Positions 9,577 to 17,896 of a DNA stretch of 64,000 nucleotides are shown piece by piece. The stretch comes from Rhodoferax sp. Lineage in GTDB: Bacteria; Pseudomonadota; Gammaproteobacteria; Burkholderiales; Burkholderiaceae_C. The notes under the pieces were generated by a model. That model had not been told where the DNA came from and made no database searches. It saw only the letters and a program-made list of their open reading frames with translations. A program made the position numbers and the translations under genes. The stretch is taken from NCBI RefSeq assembly GCF_030697375.1, contig NZ_JAUYQD010000065.1:1-64000 (forward strand), in the 5' to 3' direction. Every line of letters starts with the position of its first letter. Within the stretch, counting starts at the first letter, position 1.

Positions 9577-10278
9577 GTGAACAAAATTTATCCCAGCGCC
9601 GCCTTGGCGCTTGAAGGCATTGTCAAAGACGGCCAGTTGCTGGCGGTGGGCGGCTTTGGTCTGTGCGGCATTCCTGAAGCACTGATCGACGCGCTCAAAG
9701 ACACGGGTGTGAAAGACCTGACGGTCATCTCCAACAATGCCGGTGTGGACGGCTTTGGCCTGGGCAAGTTGCTGGAAACGCGGCAAATCAAAAAGATGAT
9801 TTCCAGCTACGTGGGCGAGAACAAGGAGTTTGAGCGCCAGTACCTGGCCGGTGAATTGCAACTGGAGTTCACCCCCCAGGGCACGCTGGCCGAAAAGCTG
9901 CGCGCCGGGGGCGCGGGCATCCCCGCGTTCTTTACCAAAACCGGTGTGGGCACCATCGTGGCCGACGGCAAGGAGCTGCGCGAGTTTGATGGCGAAACCT
10001 ATGTGATGGAGCGCGCCTTGGTGCCTGAAGTGGCCCTGGTCAAAGCCCACCGCGCCGACAAATCGGGCAACCTGCAATTCCGTTTTACCGCGCGCAATTT
10101 CAACCCGGCTGTGGCCATGGCCGGCAAGACCACGGTGGTGGAAGTCGAGGAGATTGTGGAAACCGGTGACATCCCGCCTGACCAGGTGCACCTGCCCGGC
10201 ATTTATGTCCACCGCATTGTGCTCAACGCTTCCCCTGAGAAGCGCATTGAGAAACGCACCATTACTGAAACCAAATAA
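9577..10278 (+). CDS. scoA: 3-oxoacid CoA-transferase subunit A
   Basis: A 233-aa alpha subunit of succinyl-CoA:3-ketoacid CoA transferase, which moves CoA between succinyl-CoA and acetoacetate in ketone-body or acetoacetate use. The N-terminus NKIYPSAALALEGIV and the loop GGFGLCGIP are typical. I prefer the GTG at 9577 because GGAG lies nine bases before it and family members begin at this Asn-Lys-Ile; an ATG at 9562 would add five residues and overlap that ribosome site. The B subunit follows after a 67-bp spacer occupied by a dispersed palindromic repeat. Confidence 0.92.
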   Translation: MNKIYPSAALALEGIVKDGQLLAVGGFGLCGIPEALIDALKDTGVKDLTVISNNAGVDGFGLGKLLETRQIKKMISSYVGENKEFERQYLAGELQLEFTPQGTLAEKLRAGGAGIPAFFTKTGVGTIVADGKELREFDGETYVMERALVPEVALVKAHRADKSGNLQFRFTARNFNPAVAMAGKTTVVEVEEIVETGDIPPDQVHLPGIYVHRIVLNASPEKRIEKRTITETK

Positions 10279-10280
10279 TT

Positions 10281-10333
10281 TTGCGGGACAGTCCGCAGCC
10301 GCGTAGCGGCAAGCCCTGTCCCCAACTGACTAG
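10281..10333 (+). repeat. Dispersed palindromic element, copy 1 (between scoA and scoB)
   Basis: GGGACAG (10285-10291) pairs with CTGTCCC (10316-10322), and inside it CCGC pairs with GCGG, giving a nested stem. A closely similar element lies at 59116-59172, including flanking TTTGC and CAACTGA-TAGG. Here its end supplies the AGG of the scoB ribosome site, so an RNA stem could adjust scoB translation relative to scoA. Confidence 0.75.
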
Positions 10334-10345
10334 GAGAGTTTGAAT

Positions 10346-10984
10346 ATGAGCTGGAATCAAGACCAAATGGCCGCCCGCGCCGCCCAAGAACTGGAAGACG
10401 GTTTTTATGTGAACCTGGGCATCGGCATCCCCACGCTGGTGGCCAATTTTGTGCCCGCCGACAAGGAAGTCTGGCTGCAAAGCGAAAACGGCATGCTGGG
10501 CATTGGCCCCTTTCCCACCGCCGATGCGGTGGACGCCGACCTGATCAATGCCGGCAAGCAAACGGTGACCACCATCAAGGGCTCCAGTATTTTTGGCAGC
10601 CACGAGAGCTTTGCCATGATCCGCGGCGGCAAGATCAACCTGAGCATTTTGGGCGCCATGCAGGTCAGCGAAAAAGGCGACCTGGCGAACTGGATGATCC
10701 CCGGCAAGATGGTCAAGGGCATGGGCGGCGCCATGGACCTGGTGGCGGGTGTGAAACGCGTGATTGTGCTGATGGAACACGTCGCCAAAAAGAAAGACGG
10801 CACCGAAGACATGAAGATCTTGCCCCAGTGCACCTTACCCTTGACGGGTGTGGGCGTGGTGGACCGCATCATCACCGATCTGGCGGTGATGGATGTGACA
10901 CCCGAAGGGCTGAAGGTGGTGGAGCTGGCCCCGGGCGTGACCCGGGAGTTTTTGCAGAGCAAGACGGGCGTCACCCTGGTCTGA
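10346..10984 (+). CDS. scoB: 3-oxoacid CoA-transferase subunit B
   Basis: A 212-aa beta subunit and partner of ScoA. The catalytic glutamate motif SENGMLGIGPFP, which forms the CoA thioester intermediate, is at about residues 50-62. The ATG at 10346 follows AGGAG with nine bases of spacing; a TTG two codons earlier is less likely. It ends eight bases before the convergent deoB stop, with no obvious terminator between them. Confidence 0.93.
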   Translation: MSWNQDQMAARAAQELEDGFYVNLGIGIPTLVANFVPADKEVWLQSENGMLGIGPFPTADAVDADLINAGKQTVTTIKGSSIFGSHESFAMIRGGKINLSILGAMQVSEKGDLANWMIPGKMVKGMGGAMDLVAGVKRVIVLMEHVAKKKDGTEDMKILPQCTLPLTGVGVVDRIITDLAVMDVTPEGLKVVELAPGVTREFLQSKTGVTLV

Positions 10985-10991
10985 TCTGGAA

Positions 10992-12203
10992 TCAGGCCCA
11001 GCAGTCCTGGCCGAAGTGCAGGGCGGGCAGCCCCAGGTGCCGCGCCAGGGTTTGGCCCAAGTCGGCAAAGCTGCCGCGCAGCCCCAGGTTCAGGCCTGCG
11101 GGGCTGGCGGGGCCGGCAAACAACAAAGGCACGTTTTCCCGGGTGTGGTCTGACCCGTGCCAAGTGGGGTCGCAGCCATGGTCTGCACTCAGGGCCAGCA
11201 GGTCGCCCATCTGGAGCTGCCCCAGCAGTTGCGGCAAAAAGGCATCAAACGCTTCCAGCGCGTTGGCGTAGCCCGCCACATCCCGGCGGTGCCCAAACAC
11301 CATGTCAAAGTCCACCAGGTTGGCAAACACCAGGCCGCCATCCGGGCAGTCTTGCAGTGCGGTCAGGGTCTGTACGCACAGCGCGGCGTTGTTCTCGCCC
11401 TTGCGGTGGTGGCTGATGCCCCGGGCCGCAAAAATGTCCTTGATCTTGCCCACGGCATGCACCTCGCGGCCCGCTGCGACGATGGAGTCCAGCAGGGTGG
11501 GGCCGGGCGGGGGCGTGGTCAGGTCGTGCCGGTTGGCGGTGCGCTGGTAACGACCGGCCGCACCCACAAAGGGCCGGGCGATCACGCGGGCGATGTTGAG
11601 CTCATCAAAAATGGGTTTGGCGGCATCGCAAATCTCCAGCAGACGCTCCAGCCCAAAGTGCTCTTCGTGCGCTGCCACCTGGAACACGCTGTCGCTGCTG
11701 GTGTAGCAAATGGGCCATCCCGTGCGCAGGTGTTCATCCCCCAGACGGTCGATGATCTCGGTGCCACTGGCATGGCAGTTGCCCAGGCTGCCGGTTAGGC
11801 CGCATTGGGACAACCAGCGTTGCATCAGATCGTCTGGAAACACCGACTGCGTGGCGTCGGCTACTTTGGGAAAGTAGCCCCAATCAAAAGGCACCGGGCA
11901 GCCCATCAGTTCCCAGTGGCCGCTGGGCGTGTCCTTGCCCAAGCTGACCGGGCTGGCCGCGCCAAACGCGCCGCTCGGACGGGGCGCCGCCGCCATGCCC
12001 GCAGGCCAGGCACCACTGGAGGCCTGCGCGGCGTGCCCCAAGCCCAGTTGCATCAGGTGGGGCAGTTGCAAGGGGCGGCCTTGTTGCAGGCGCCACTGCG
12101 CAATGTGTCCGAAGGTGTTGGCCCCCACATCCTGCGAACGGGCCGCGTCCGGTGCCGCACCCAAACCAAAGGAGTCCAGAATGACGACGATGGCGCGGGC
12201 CAT
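10992..12203 (-). CDS. deoB: Phosphopentomutase
   Basis: A 403-aa protein that interconverts (deoxy)ribose 1-phosphate and 5-phosphate, linking nucleoside phosphorolysis to DeoC and the pentose phosphate pathway. It belongs to the alkaline-phosphatase superfamily: the N-terminal motif VVILDSFGLGAAPDA provides the first metal site, and the C-terminal LSADHGCDPTWHGSDHTRE provides metal-binding Asp and His residues. Length matches E. coli DeoB (about 407 aa). It is the last gene of the deo operon, two bases after deoA. Confidence 0.96.
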   Translation of the reverse strand: MARAIVVILDSFGLGAAPDAARSQDVGANTFGHIAQWRLQQGRPLQLPHLMQLGLGHAAQASSGAWPAGMAAAPRPSGAFGAASPVSLGKDTPSGHWELMGCPVPFDWGYFPKVADATQSVFPDDLMQRWLSQCGLTGSLGNCHASGTEIIDRLGDEHLRTGWPICYTSSDSVFQVAAHEEHFGLERLLEICDAAKPIFDELNIARVIARPFVGAAGRYQRTANRHDLTTPPPGPTLLDSIVAAGREVHAVGKIKDIFAARGISHHRKGENNAALCVQTLTALQDCPDGGLVFANLVDFDMVFGHRRDVAGYANALEAFDAFLPQLLGQLQMGDLLALSADHGCDPTWHGSDHTRENVPLLFAGPASPAGLNLGLRGSFADLGQTLARHLGLPALHFGQDCWA

Positions 12204-12205
12204 GC

Positions 12206-13525
12206 TTAACCCTCCAGCCGCGAGACCATCACCGGGGTCAGGGCGGGGGGCTGGTCGGTGATGTCTATCAGCTGCGGCAGGCGCTGGCGGGCGGCTTGTG
12301 CGGAAGCGATGTTGGCCGCCTGTACCACCGCCAAGCGGTCGCCCACCTCCACCCGTTGCCCCGGCTGTACAAACTGGGTAAAGCCCACGCGTGCATCCAC
12401 GCTGTCGCTGGCCTTGCGTCGGCCACCGCCCAGCTCAATGACCATCAGGCCAATGTCGCGCGTGGCCATGCCGCTGACCCAGCCGGCGCGGCTGGCGCAA
12501 ACATCCAATTGCACGGGGGCCTGGGGAAGGTAATCGCCGGAGCGTTCGCAAAAGTCGGCCGGGCCGCCCAGTGCCGTCACCATGCGGGCAAAGTGCTCCA
12601 GCGCTTTGCCGCTACTGAGGGCTTTGTCCACCTGGCGCAGGGCCTGTGCCTCGTCCAGGGCCAGGCGGCCCAGCACCAGCAGTTCGGCGCTCAGGCGGCG
12701 GGTCACTTCCAGCAGGCGTGGCTCCTGGCGAAGGCCTTTCAAAAAGGCCACCGCTTCCTGCATTTCCACGGCGTTGCCGCAGGTGTCGCCCAGCACCTGG
12801 TTCATGTCGGTAATCCAGGCCCGCGTGGGCAAGCCTGCGCCGTTGGCCACCGTCACCAGCGACTGCGCCAGCTCCTGGGCCATGGACGGAGAACTGGCGA
12901 ACGCACCGTTGCCCACCTTCACATCCATAACCAGCCCTTGCAGTCCGGCGGCCAGTTTTTTGGAAAGGATGCTGGCGGTGATCAGCGCCACCGACTCTAC
13001 CGTGGCGGTGACATCGCGGATGGCGTACAGGCGCTTGTCCGCAGGGGCCAGCTCGGCGGTTTGGCCGATGATGGCGCAGCCCGCAGATTGCAGGGCCTGG
13101 CGCAACGTAGCCGTATCGGGCGCGGTCTGGTAGCCGGGGATGCTGTCGAATTTGTCCAGCGTGCCGCCGGTGTGGCCCAGGCCCCGGCCCGAGATCATGG
13201 GCACAAAACCGCCGCAGGCCGCCACGATGGGCGCCAGCATCAGGCTGACCTTGTCGCCCACACCGCCGGTGGAGTGTTTGTCCAGGAGGGGGCCATTCAG
13301 GTTGGCGCTGCTCCAGTCCATCACCGCGCCGGAGCGTGTCATGGCGCGGGTCAGGTCAATGGTTTCTGCGCTGCCCATGCCTTGGAGGAACATGGCCATG
13401 GCCATGGCGGCGGCCTGGCCTTCGCTCCAGGCGCCGGTGGTCAGCCCCTGGACAAATGCGTCAATCTCCTGGCTTTGCAGGGTGTGACCGTCACGCTTGC
13501 GGCGAATGATTTCTTGGGCCAGCAT
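12206..13525 (-). CDS. deoA: Thymidine phosphorylase
   Basis: A 439-aa protein that cleaves thymidine and deoxyuridine with phosphate to give the base and deoxyribose 1-phosphate. The N-terminus MLAQEIIRRKRDGH aligns directly with E. coli DeoA, and the phosphate/pentose loop KHSTGGVGDKVSL is present. I use the ATG at 13525, preceded by GAGG nine bases upstream; an in-frame TTG at 13540 would add five residues and overlap the deoC stop. Length agrees with the family (440 aa). Confidence 0.96.
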   Translation of the reverse strand: MLAQEIIRRKRDGHTLQSQEIDAFVQGLTTGAWSEGQAAAMAMAMFLQGMGSAETIDLTRAMTRSGAVMDWSSANLNGPLLDKHSTGGVGDKVSLMLAPIVAACGGFVPMISGRGLGHTGGTLDKFDSIPGYQTAPDTATLRQALQSAGCAIIGQTAELAPADKRLYAIRDVTATVESVALITASILSKKLAAGLQGLVMDVKVGNGAFASSPSMAQELAQSLVTVANGAGLPTRAWITDMNQVLGDTCGNAVEMQEAVAFLKGLRQEPRLLEVTRRLSAELLVLGRLALDEAQALRQVDKALSSGKALEHFARMVTALGGPADFCERSGDYLPQAPVQLDVCASRAGWVSGMATRDIGLMVIELGGGRRKASDSVDARVGFTQFVQPGQRVEVGDRLAVVQAANIASAQAARQRLPQLIDITDQPPALTPVMVSRLEG

Positions 13526-13536
13526 GGGGAGATACC

Positions 13537-14337
13537 TCAATAGGTGCCCGCAGACGCGGGCGGTGGGGCACTGCGGCCACCCAAAATGGCTTCGATGTCG
13601 CTCAACACACTGCTGGCGCCAATACGAAAACGCTTCGGGGTCAGGGCCTGTGGCCCCAGCAGCTCGCTGTGCAAAGCCATGTAGACGGCGGCATCGGCCA
13701 CGGTGCGGATACCGCCCGAGGGTTTGAAGCCCACCCGTGGTGCCGCGTTCGCATCGGACGCAATGGCACTGAGCATGGTGCGCGCGGCATCAGGCGTGGC
13801 GCTTACGGGCACTTTGCCGGTGCTGGTTTTGAGGAAATCCGCCCCCGCGTCCAGGCTCAGGCGCGACGCACGGGCCACCAGCGCCACATCTTTGAGTTCG
13901 CCGGTTTCCAAAATCACCTTCAGCAGCAAACCGGGGCAAGCCTTGCGCACCGCCTGCAGCACCTGCGCTACGGTGCGTTCGTCACCGGCCATAAGGGTCT
14001 TGTAGGGCAGCACCACGTCCACCTCTTGGGCGCCGCTTTGCACAATGGCGCCGGTGTCGCGCACGGCACGCTCCAGGTCGGCACTGCCATCGGGGAAGTT
14101 GGCCACGGCGGCCACCGCGATATGGGCGGGCAACTGGGCGCGGGCAAAGGCCGCCAAACGGGGCCACACACACACGGCCGCCGTGGGGCCAAACGGGCCT
14201 TGGGCGCGCTCACACAGGCGGGCGATGTCGGCTTCGGTGTCGTGGTCGTTCAGGCTGGTCAGGTCCAGGCAGGACAGGGCCAGTTGGGCGCTGGCGCGCA
14301 GGTCGTGGGTGTCGTCGGTGGTGGATGGGGAGGTCAT
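13537..14337 (-). CDS. deoC: Deoxyribose-phosphate aldolase
   Basis: A 266-aa class I aldolase that splits 2-deoxyribose 5-phosphate into acetaldehyde and glyceraldehyde 3-phosphate. The Schiff-base lysine lies in ADFLKTSTGKVP (about residue 175), with the second lysine in VGFKPSGGIRT; both are diagnostic. The start overlaps the upstream phosphorylase stop (ATGA), and the end abuts deoA. It provides the exit of deoxynucleoside sugars into central metabolism. Confidence 0.96.
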   Translation of the reverse strand: MTSPSTTDDTHDLRASAQLALSCLDLTSLNDHDTEADIARLCERAQGPFGPTAAVCVWPRLAAFARAQLPAHIAVAAVANFPDGSADLERAVRDTGAIVQSGAQEVDVVLPYKTLMAGDERTVAQVLQAVRKACPGLLLKVILETGELKDVALVARASRLSLDAGADFLKTSTGKVPVSATPDAARTMLSAIASDANAAPRVGFKPSGGIRTVADAAVYMALHSELLGPQALTPKRFRIGASSVLSDIEAILGGRSAPPPASAGTY

Positions 14338-15170
14338 GGTGAGGATGGGGTTGGGTTGAGTTCCAGGCCGCCAATGATGGCCGCCAGCACGCCGCTGGCA
14401 AGGTCGCTTGCGGCCTGGGCTTGGGACAGGGTGTGGGCATGGCTCAGGTGTTCGGTGGACAGGCCCGCGCCCATATTGGTGATCAGCGACAGGGCCAGCA
14501 CCCGCAGGCCCGCGTGGCGCGCCAAAATGGTCTCGGGCACGGTGCTCATGCCCACGGCGTCGGCGCCCAGGCGCGCCATCATGCGGATCTCGGCAGGGGT
14601 TTCAAACTGCGGGCCAAAGGCCCAGGCGTACACCCCCTCATGCAAGGAGACGCCATGCTGTGCCGCCAGGGCCATGGCCTGTGCGCGCAAGGCGGGGTCG
14701 TAGGCGTCCACCATGCTGACAAAACGCTCGGAGCCGCTTTCGCCCACCAGGGGTGAGCGCTGGGGCAGGTTGAGGTGGTCGTTTAGCACCATCAGGCTTT
14801 GCGGCGGCATGTCGGTGCGCAAGCTGCCTGCAGCATTGGTTTGCACCAAGACTTCGCAGCCCAGGGCCTGTAGCACGCGCAGCGGTATTTGCATGCCGTC
14901 CACGGCGCCGGTTTCATAGCCGTGTTTGCGCCCGCTCATCACCGCCACCGGGTGCGCCCCAATGCGGCCCAGCCACAGTTCGCCACTGTGCCCGGCCACG
15001 GTGGCTTGGGGGAAGCCCTCCAGGTTGGCGTAGGGAATGCGCGTGGCGTCTTGCACATGTGCGGTCAATCCGCCCCAGCCGGAACCCAGCACCACGGCAA
15101 TACGCGGGTGTGCCTTGGGCGCCAGGCGGTCAATGGTGTGCAGTGCAGGGAGTACAGAAGGGTGGGTCAT
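14334..15170 (-). CDS. Purine nucleoside phosphorylase, trimeric type
   Basis: A 278-aa member of the PNP/MTAP trimeric family, which phosphorolyses purine (deoxy)nucleosides to base and (deoxy)ribose 1-phosphate. Visible motifs are the phosphate loop VLGSGWGG, SGRKHGYE, the TNAAGSL strand, VGMSTVPE and the C-terminal ITNMGAGLS. It is closer to PunA/XapA than to hexameric DeoD. The ATG at 15170 forms an ATGA overlap with the cdd stop; a longer open frame upstream lies within cdd. Substrate preference (inosine/guanosine or xanthosine) cannot be told from sequence alone. Confidence 0.92.
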   Translation of the reverse strand: MTHPSVLPALHTIDRLAPKAHPRIAVVLGSGWGGLTAHVQDATRIPYANLEGFPQATVAGHSGELWLGRIGAHPVAVMSGRKHGYETGAVDGMQIPLRVLQALGCEVLVQTNAAGSLRTDMPPQSLMVLNDHLNLPQRSPLVGESGSERFVSMVDAYDPALRAQAMALAAQHGVSLHEGVYAWAFGPQFETPAEIRMMARLGADAVGMSTVPETILARHAGLRVLALSLITNMGAGLSTEHLSHAHTLSQAQAASDLASGVLAAIIGGLELNPTPSSP

Positions 15171-15592
15171 GGTGTGTTCAGGTGGTCGGGTCCAAAACTC
15201 TCGGGCAACAACTGCGCCAGTGTGTAGCGCGGCCCCATGGCGGTGTCGTTGGCGGTGAGTATGGGCGCATCGGGGGCGCAAAACTCGCGCAGCTTCTGGC
15301 GGCATCCGCCGCAGGGCGTGACCCAGGCACCCCCGGTGCCCACCACCAGCACAGCCCGTGCGTGGGTGCTGCCGGCCAGCACCATGGCGCTCAAGGCGCT
15401 GGCTTCGGCACACACGCCTTCGGGGTAGGCGGCGTTTTCCACGTTGCAGCCCGCATGGATGCGGCCCTGGTCGTCCAGCACCGCCGCCCCCACCCGGTAT
15501 TTGGAATAGGGGGCATAGGCTTGGAGGCGTGCGGCGCGGGCGGCTTGCAGAAGCTGTTGTTGGAGGTCGTTGTCAAGCAGGTTTGGGGTCAT
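15167..15592 (-). CDS. cdd: Cytidine deaminase
   Basis: A 141-aa homotetramer-type deaminase converting (deoxy)cytidine to (deoxy)uridine, which feeds DeoA. The zinc and catalytic motif GCNVENAAYPEGVCAE supplies the first Cys and the proton-shuttle Glu, and PCGGC supplies the other two Cys ligands. The frame remains open far upstream inside nudK; the ATG at 15592 gives normal family length. It overlaps the nudK 3' end by 20 bases on the same strand. Confidence 0.95.
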   Translation of the reverse strand: MTPNLLDNDLQQQLLQAARAARLQAYAPYSKYRVGAAVLDDQGRIHAGCNVENAAYPEGVCAEASALSAMVLAGSTHARAVLVVGTGGAWVTPCGGCRQKLREFCAPDAPILTANDTAMGPRYTLAQLLPESFGPDHLNTP

Positions 15593-16259
15593 GTTTCCCA
15601 TAATATCGCCGTTCACCTGTACCCGATTCGCTCCCAGGGTTGCGCGCCAGTTTTTCCAGGCCCAGCAGGGCCGCGTGCTGCAGCAGCATGATGGTTTTGG
15701 CGTCCTGAATTTCACCGGCGTGGAGCATGTCCAGGGCGGTCGCCAGGGGCAGTTCAAGCACTTCGATGTCCTCGCCTTCGTGGGCATGGCCGCCGCCGGC
15801 GCCGATCTGATCCGATGCTTCGTATTCGGCGGCAAAGAAATGCAGTTTTTCGGTGACCGAACCCGGGCTCATATAGGCCTCAAAGAGCTTGCGGGGTGCG
15901 CGCACGCGATAGCCCGTTTCTTCCTCGGCTTCGCGGCGAACGCAGGTTTGCGGGTCGTCGCCGTCCAGCAGCCCGGCGCAGGCTTCGATCAGCATGCCAT
16001 CGGCATTGCCGTTGACCCAGGTGGGAAACCTGAACTGCCGCGTGAGCACCACGGTGCTGCGGCGTGCATTGAACAGCAGCAGAGCCGCGCCGTTGCCCCG
16101 GTCGTAGGTCTCGCGGCTCTGGCGCTGCCAACTGCCGTCACGGCGCAGAAAGTCAAACGTGGTTTTCTTCAGCACATACCAGTTGTCCGACAGGATCTGG
16201 GTGTCCACGATCTTGATCCGTGGGGCGGTGGTGTTGGCTGTTTGCTCGGTTAGGGTCAT
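15573..16259 (-). CDS. nudK: NudK-type Nudix hydrolase (GDP-mannose/ADP-ribose class)
   Basis: A 228-aa Nudix hydrolase that resembles E. coli NudK along its length: ILSDNWYVLKK, YDRGNGAALLL, WVNGNADGMLIEACAGLLD, the Nudix core REAEEETGY, then EAYMSPGSVTE. NudK splits GDP-mannose and related nucleoside diphosphate sugars. This protein is about 35 residues longer at the C-terminus, where it overlaps cdd. It is the first gene of the deo operon, which suggests recycling of nucleotide sugars or ADP-ribose into the pentose pool; that role is inference. Confidence 0.88.
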   Translation of the reverse strand: MTLTEQTANTTAPRIKIVDTQILSDNWYVLKKTTFDFLRRDGSWQRQSRETYDRGNGAALLLFNARRSTVVLTRQFRFPTWVNGNADGMLIEACAGLLDGDDPQTCVRREAEEETGYRVRAPRKLFEAYMSPGSVTEKLHFFAAEYEASDQIGAGGGHAHEGEDIEVLELPLATALDMLHAGEIQDAKTIMLLQHAALLGLEKLARNPGSESGTGERRYYGKHDPKPA

Positions 16260-16274
16260 TGGGTGTATATTTCG

Positions 16275-16317
16275 TGCAACATCATGCAGTTTAGTGCAAT
16301 TTCATGCATTCATGCAA
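16275..16317. promoter_or_regulatory. Repeated operator between nudK and deoR-type gene
   Basis: TGCAA-N4-ATGCA occurs at 16275-16288 and again exactly 20 bp later at 16295-16308, followed by ATGCAA (16312-16317). The 20-bp period equals two helical turns, as expected for cooperative repressor binding. It sits 16-58 bp from the nudK start and 30-72 bp from the regulator start, so it could control both directions. It is the likely target of the DeoR-type protein. Confidence 0.7.
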
Positions 16318-16346
16318 GACCTCTTCAATCAAGAAAATTGACACCC

Positions 16347-17105
16347 ATGTTGACCACACAAAGAAAAAAACTCATCTTGGACCGCCTATACCAGAAGGGC
16401 GAAGTGGTTGCCAAAGCCCTGAGCCAGGAGCTGGCGATCTCGGAGGACACCATTCGCCGGGATCTGCGCGAATTGGCCCAGGAGGGCAAGCTCCAGCGTG
16501 TGCATGGCGGCGCATTGCCTGTGTCCGCCGCCATGGCGGCACTGGACGTGCGGCAAACGATTGCGCCCACGGACAAACAGGCGCTGGGCCGCGCCGGGGC
16601 TGCCATGGTCAAGCACGGACAACTGATCTTTCTGGACGGCGGCACTACGGCCTTGCAGGTGGCCGCCCACCTCGACCCGGGTTTGCGGGCCACCGTGGTG
16701 ACGCACAGCCCCACAGTGGCGGTGGAATTGGCCCAAAAGCCGCACCTGGAGATCATCATGCTGGGCGGCACGCTGTTCCGGCATTCCATGGTGAATGTGG
16801 GCGCCGCCGTGATCGAGGCCGCCACGCGCATGCGCGCCGACCTCTACTTCATGGGCGTCACCGGGGTGCACCCTGGGGTGGGCCTGAGCACGGGGGACCA
16901 CGAAGAAGCGGCAGTTAAGCGGGCCTTGCATGCCTGCGCGGCAGAGACGGTGGTGCTGGCATCGCAGGAAAAACTGGGCGCCGCTTCGCCTTTTGTGATC
17001 GCGCCCTTGCATGCACTGGCCGCGCTGGTTGTGCCCCCACAGACGGCGGTGGAGACCGTGGAGGCTTACAGGGCGGCGGGGGTGAAGGTGCTGGTGGGGG
17101 CTTGA
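16347..17105 (+). CDS. DeoR-family transcriptional regulator
   Basis: A 252-aa repressor with an N-terminal DeoR winged helix (about 1-57; LAISEDTIRRDLRELAQEGKLQRVHGGA) and a C-terminal DeoR sugar-phosphate sensor domain (about 75-235; LDGGTTALQVAAHL). The open frame continues upstream to 16263, but the ATG at 16347 gives the standard length. It diverges from the deo operon across an 87-bp region with repeated operators, so it probably represses nucleoside catabolism in response to (deoxy)ribose phosphate. Its last 40 bases overlap the convergent hydrolase gene. Confidence 0.92.
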   Translation: MLTTQRKKLILDRLYQKGEVVAKALSQELAISEDTIRRDLRELAQEGKLQRVHGGALPVSAAMAALDVRQTIAPTDKQALGRAGAAMVKHGQLIFLDGGTTALQVAAHLDPGLRATVVTHSPTVAVELAQKPHLEIIMLGGTLFRHSMVNVGAAVIEAATRMRADLYFMGVTGVHPGVGLSTGDHEEAAVKRALHACAAETVVLASQEKLGAASPFVIAPLHALAALVVPPQTAVETVEAYRAAGVKVLVGA

Positions 17106-17896
17106 CTATTCAGCCAGGCCGTGACGCACGCATTGAATTCGGCGGGCTGCTCGACCATCACCCAGTGGCCGGTGCCGAAGGCCTGCACGGCACTTCCGGG
17201 GCGCTGGGCCAACTGCGCAATCCACTGGGGCGAATGGAACATAAAGGGTTTGCGCTCGGCGTAGAGGTAAAGCGTGGGGCAGTGTGGCGCGACCTGCATG
17301 GCATGGCGCAGGCCGCCGTTCAGGCCGAACCACTGCATGGCATAGGGGTAGTTCATCTGCCAGCCCATGCGCGAAGGCTCGACGCGGCAGCGCAGGGCAC
17401 GGGCCATGGCGCGTGTCATCCGGTCGCCCAGGGCACCCCCCAGTTTCCAGGCGATGGCCAACCACAGTTGGTAGACCAGAATCTGGAGCTTGGCCGAGGC
17501 TGTGAGGCTGGCCGAAAAGGCGGGTGAATTGTGGTCGCCAATGTCCACGGCCACCAAGCGTGCGACACGCTGGGGGTGCTGGGCCGCGTACTCGTATCCA
17601 AAGGTGCAACCCCAGTCGTGCAGCAGCAGGGTGACAGGCTGATCCGGGCTGGTGGTGTCCACGATGGTGTGAATCAGGTGGGTCATTTGGGCCAGTGATG
17701 GGGCTCTAGCTGGCTTCCCCATGTCAAAGCCCGGCAGCGTAAAACGCACGCAGCGGTACTGGCCTTTGAGCGCCTCCACGGTGCTGTCCCACAGGCGGTG
17801 CGAGTCCGGCCAGCCGTGAATCAACACCACGGTGTGGTCTCCACAGCCCTCTACGAGGATGTCAATGCCGTCAATGTCAAGGGGGGAGTCGTACAT
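17066..17896 (-). CDS. Alpha/beta hydrolase with aspartate nucleophile
   Basis: A 276-aa alpha/beta-hydrolase. The oxyanion motif HGWPDS, the nucleophile elbow LLLHDWGCTFGYEYA and the late histidine GTGHWVMVEQ are visible. Asp at the nucleophile position (HDWG) is the pattern of epoxide hydrolases and haloalkane dehalogenases, not of Ser esterases. The substrate is unknown. Upstream is a 352-bp gene-free region with several palindromes, which may be its promoter or leader. The 3' end overlaps the convergent deoR-type gene by 40 bp. Confidence 0.85.
   Translation of the reverse strand: MYDSPLDIDGIDILVEGCGDHTVVLIHGWPDSHRLWDSTVEALKGQYRCVRFTLPGFDMGKPARAPSLAQMTHLIHTIVDTTSPDQPVTLLLHDWGCTFGYEYAAQHPQRVARLVAVDIGDHNSPAFSASLTASAKLQILVYQLWLAIAWKLGGALGDRMTRAMARALRCRVEPSRMGWQMNYPYAMQWFGLNGGLRHAMQVAPHCPTLYLYAERKPFMFHSPQWIAQLAQRPGSAVQAFGTGHWVMVEQPAEFNACVTAWLNSQAPTSTFTPAAL

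Noticed and set aside
12296..13543. 415-codon open frame on the plus strand opposite deoA
   Set aside because: Antisense shadow of deoA, with no domain, no ribosome site and biased composition.
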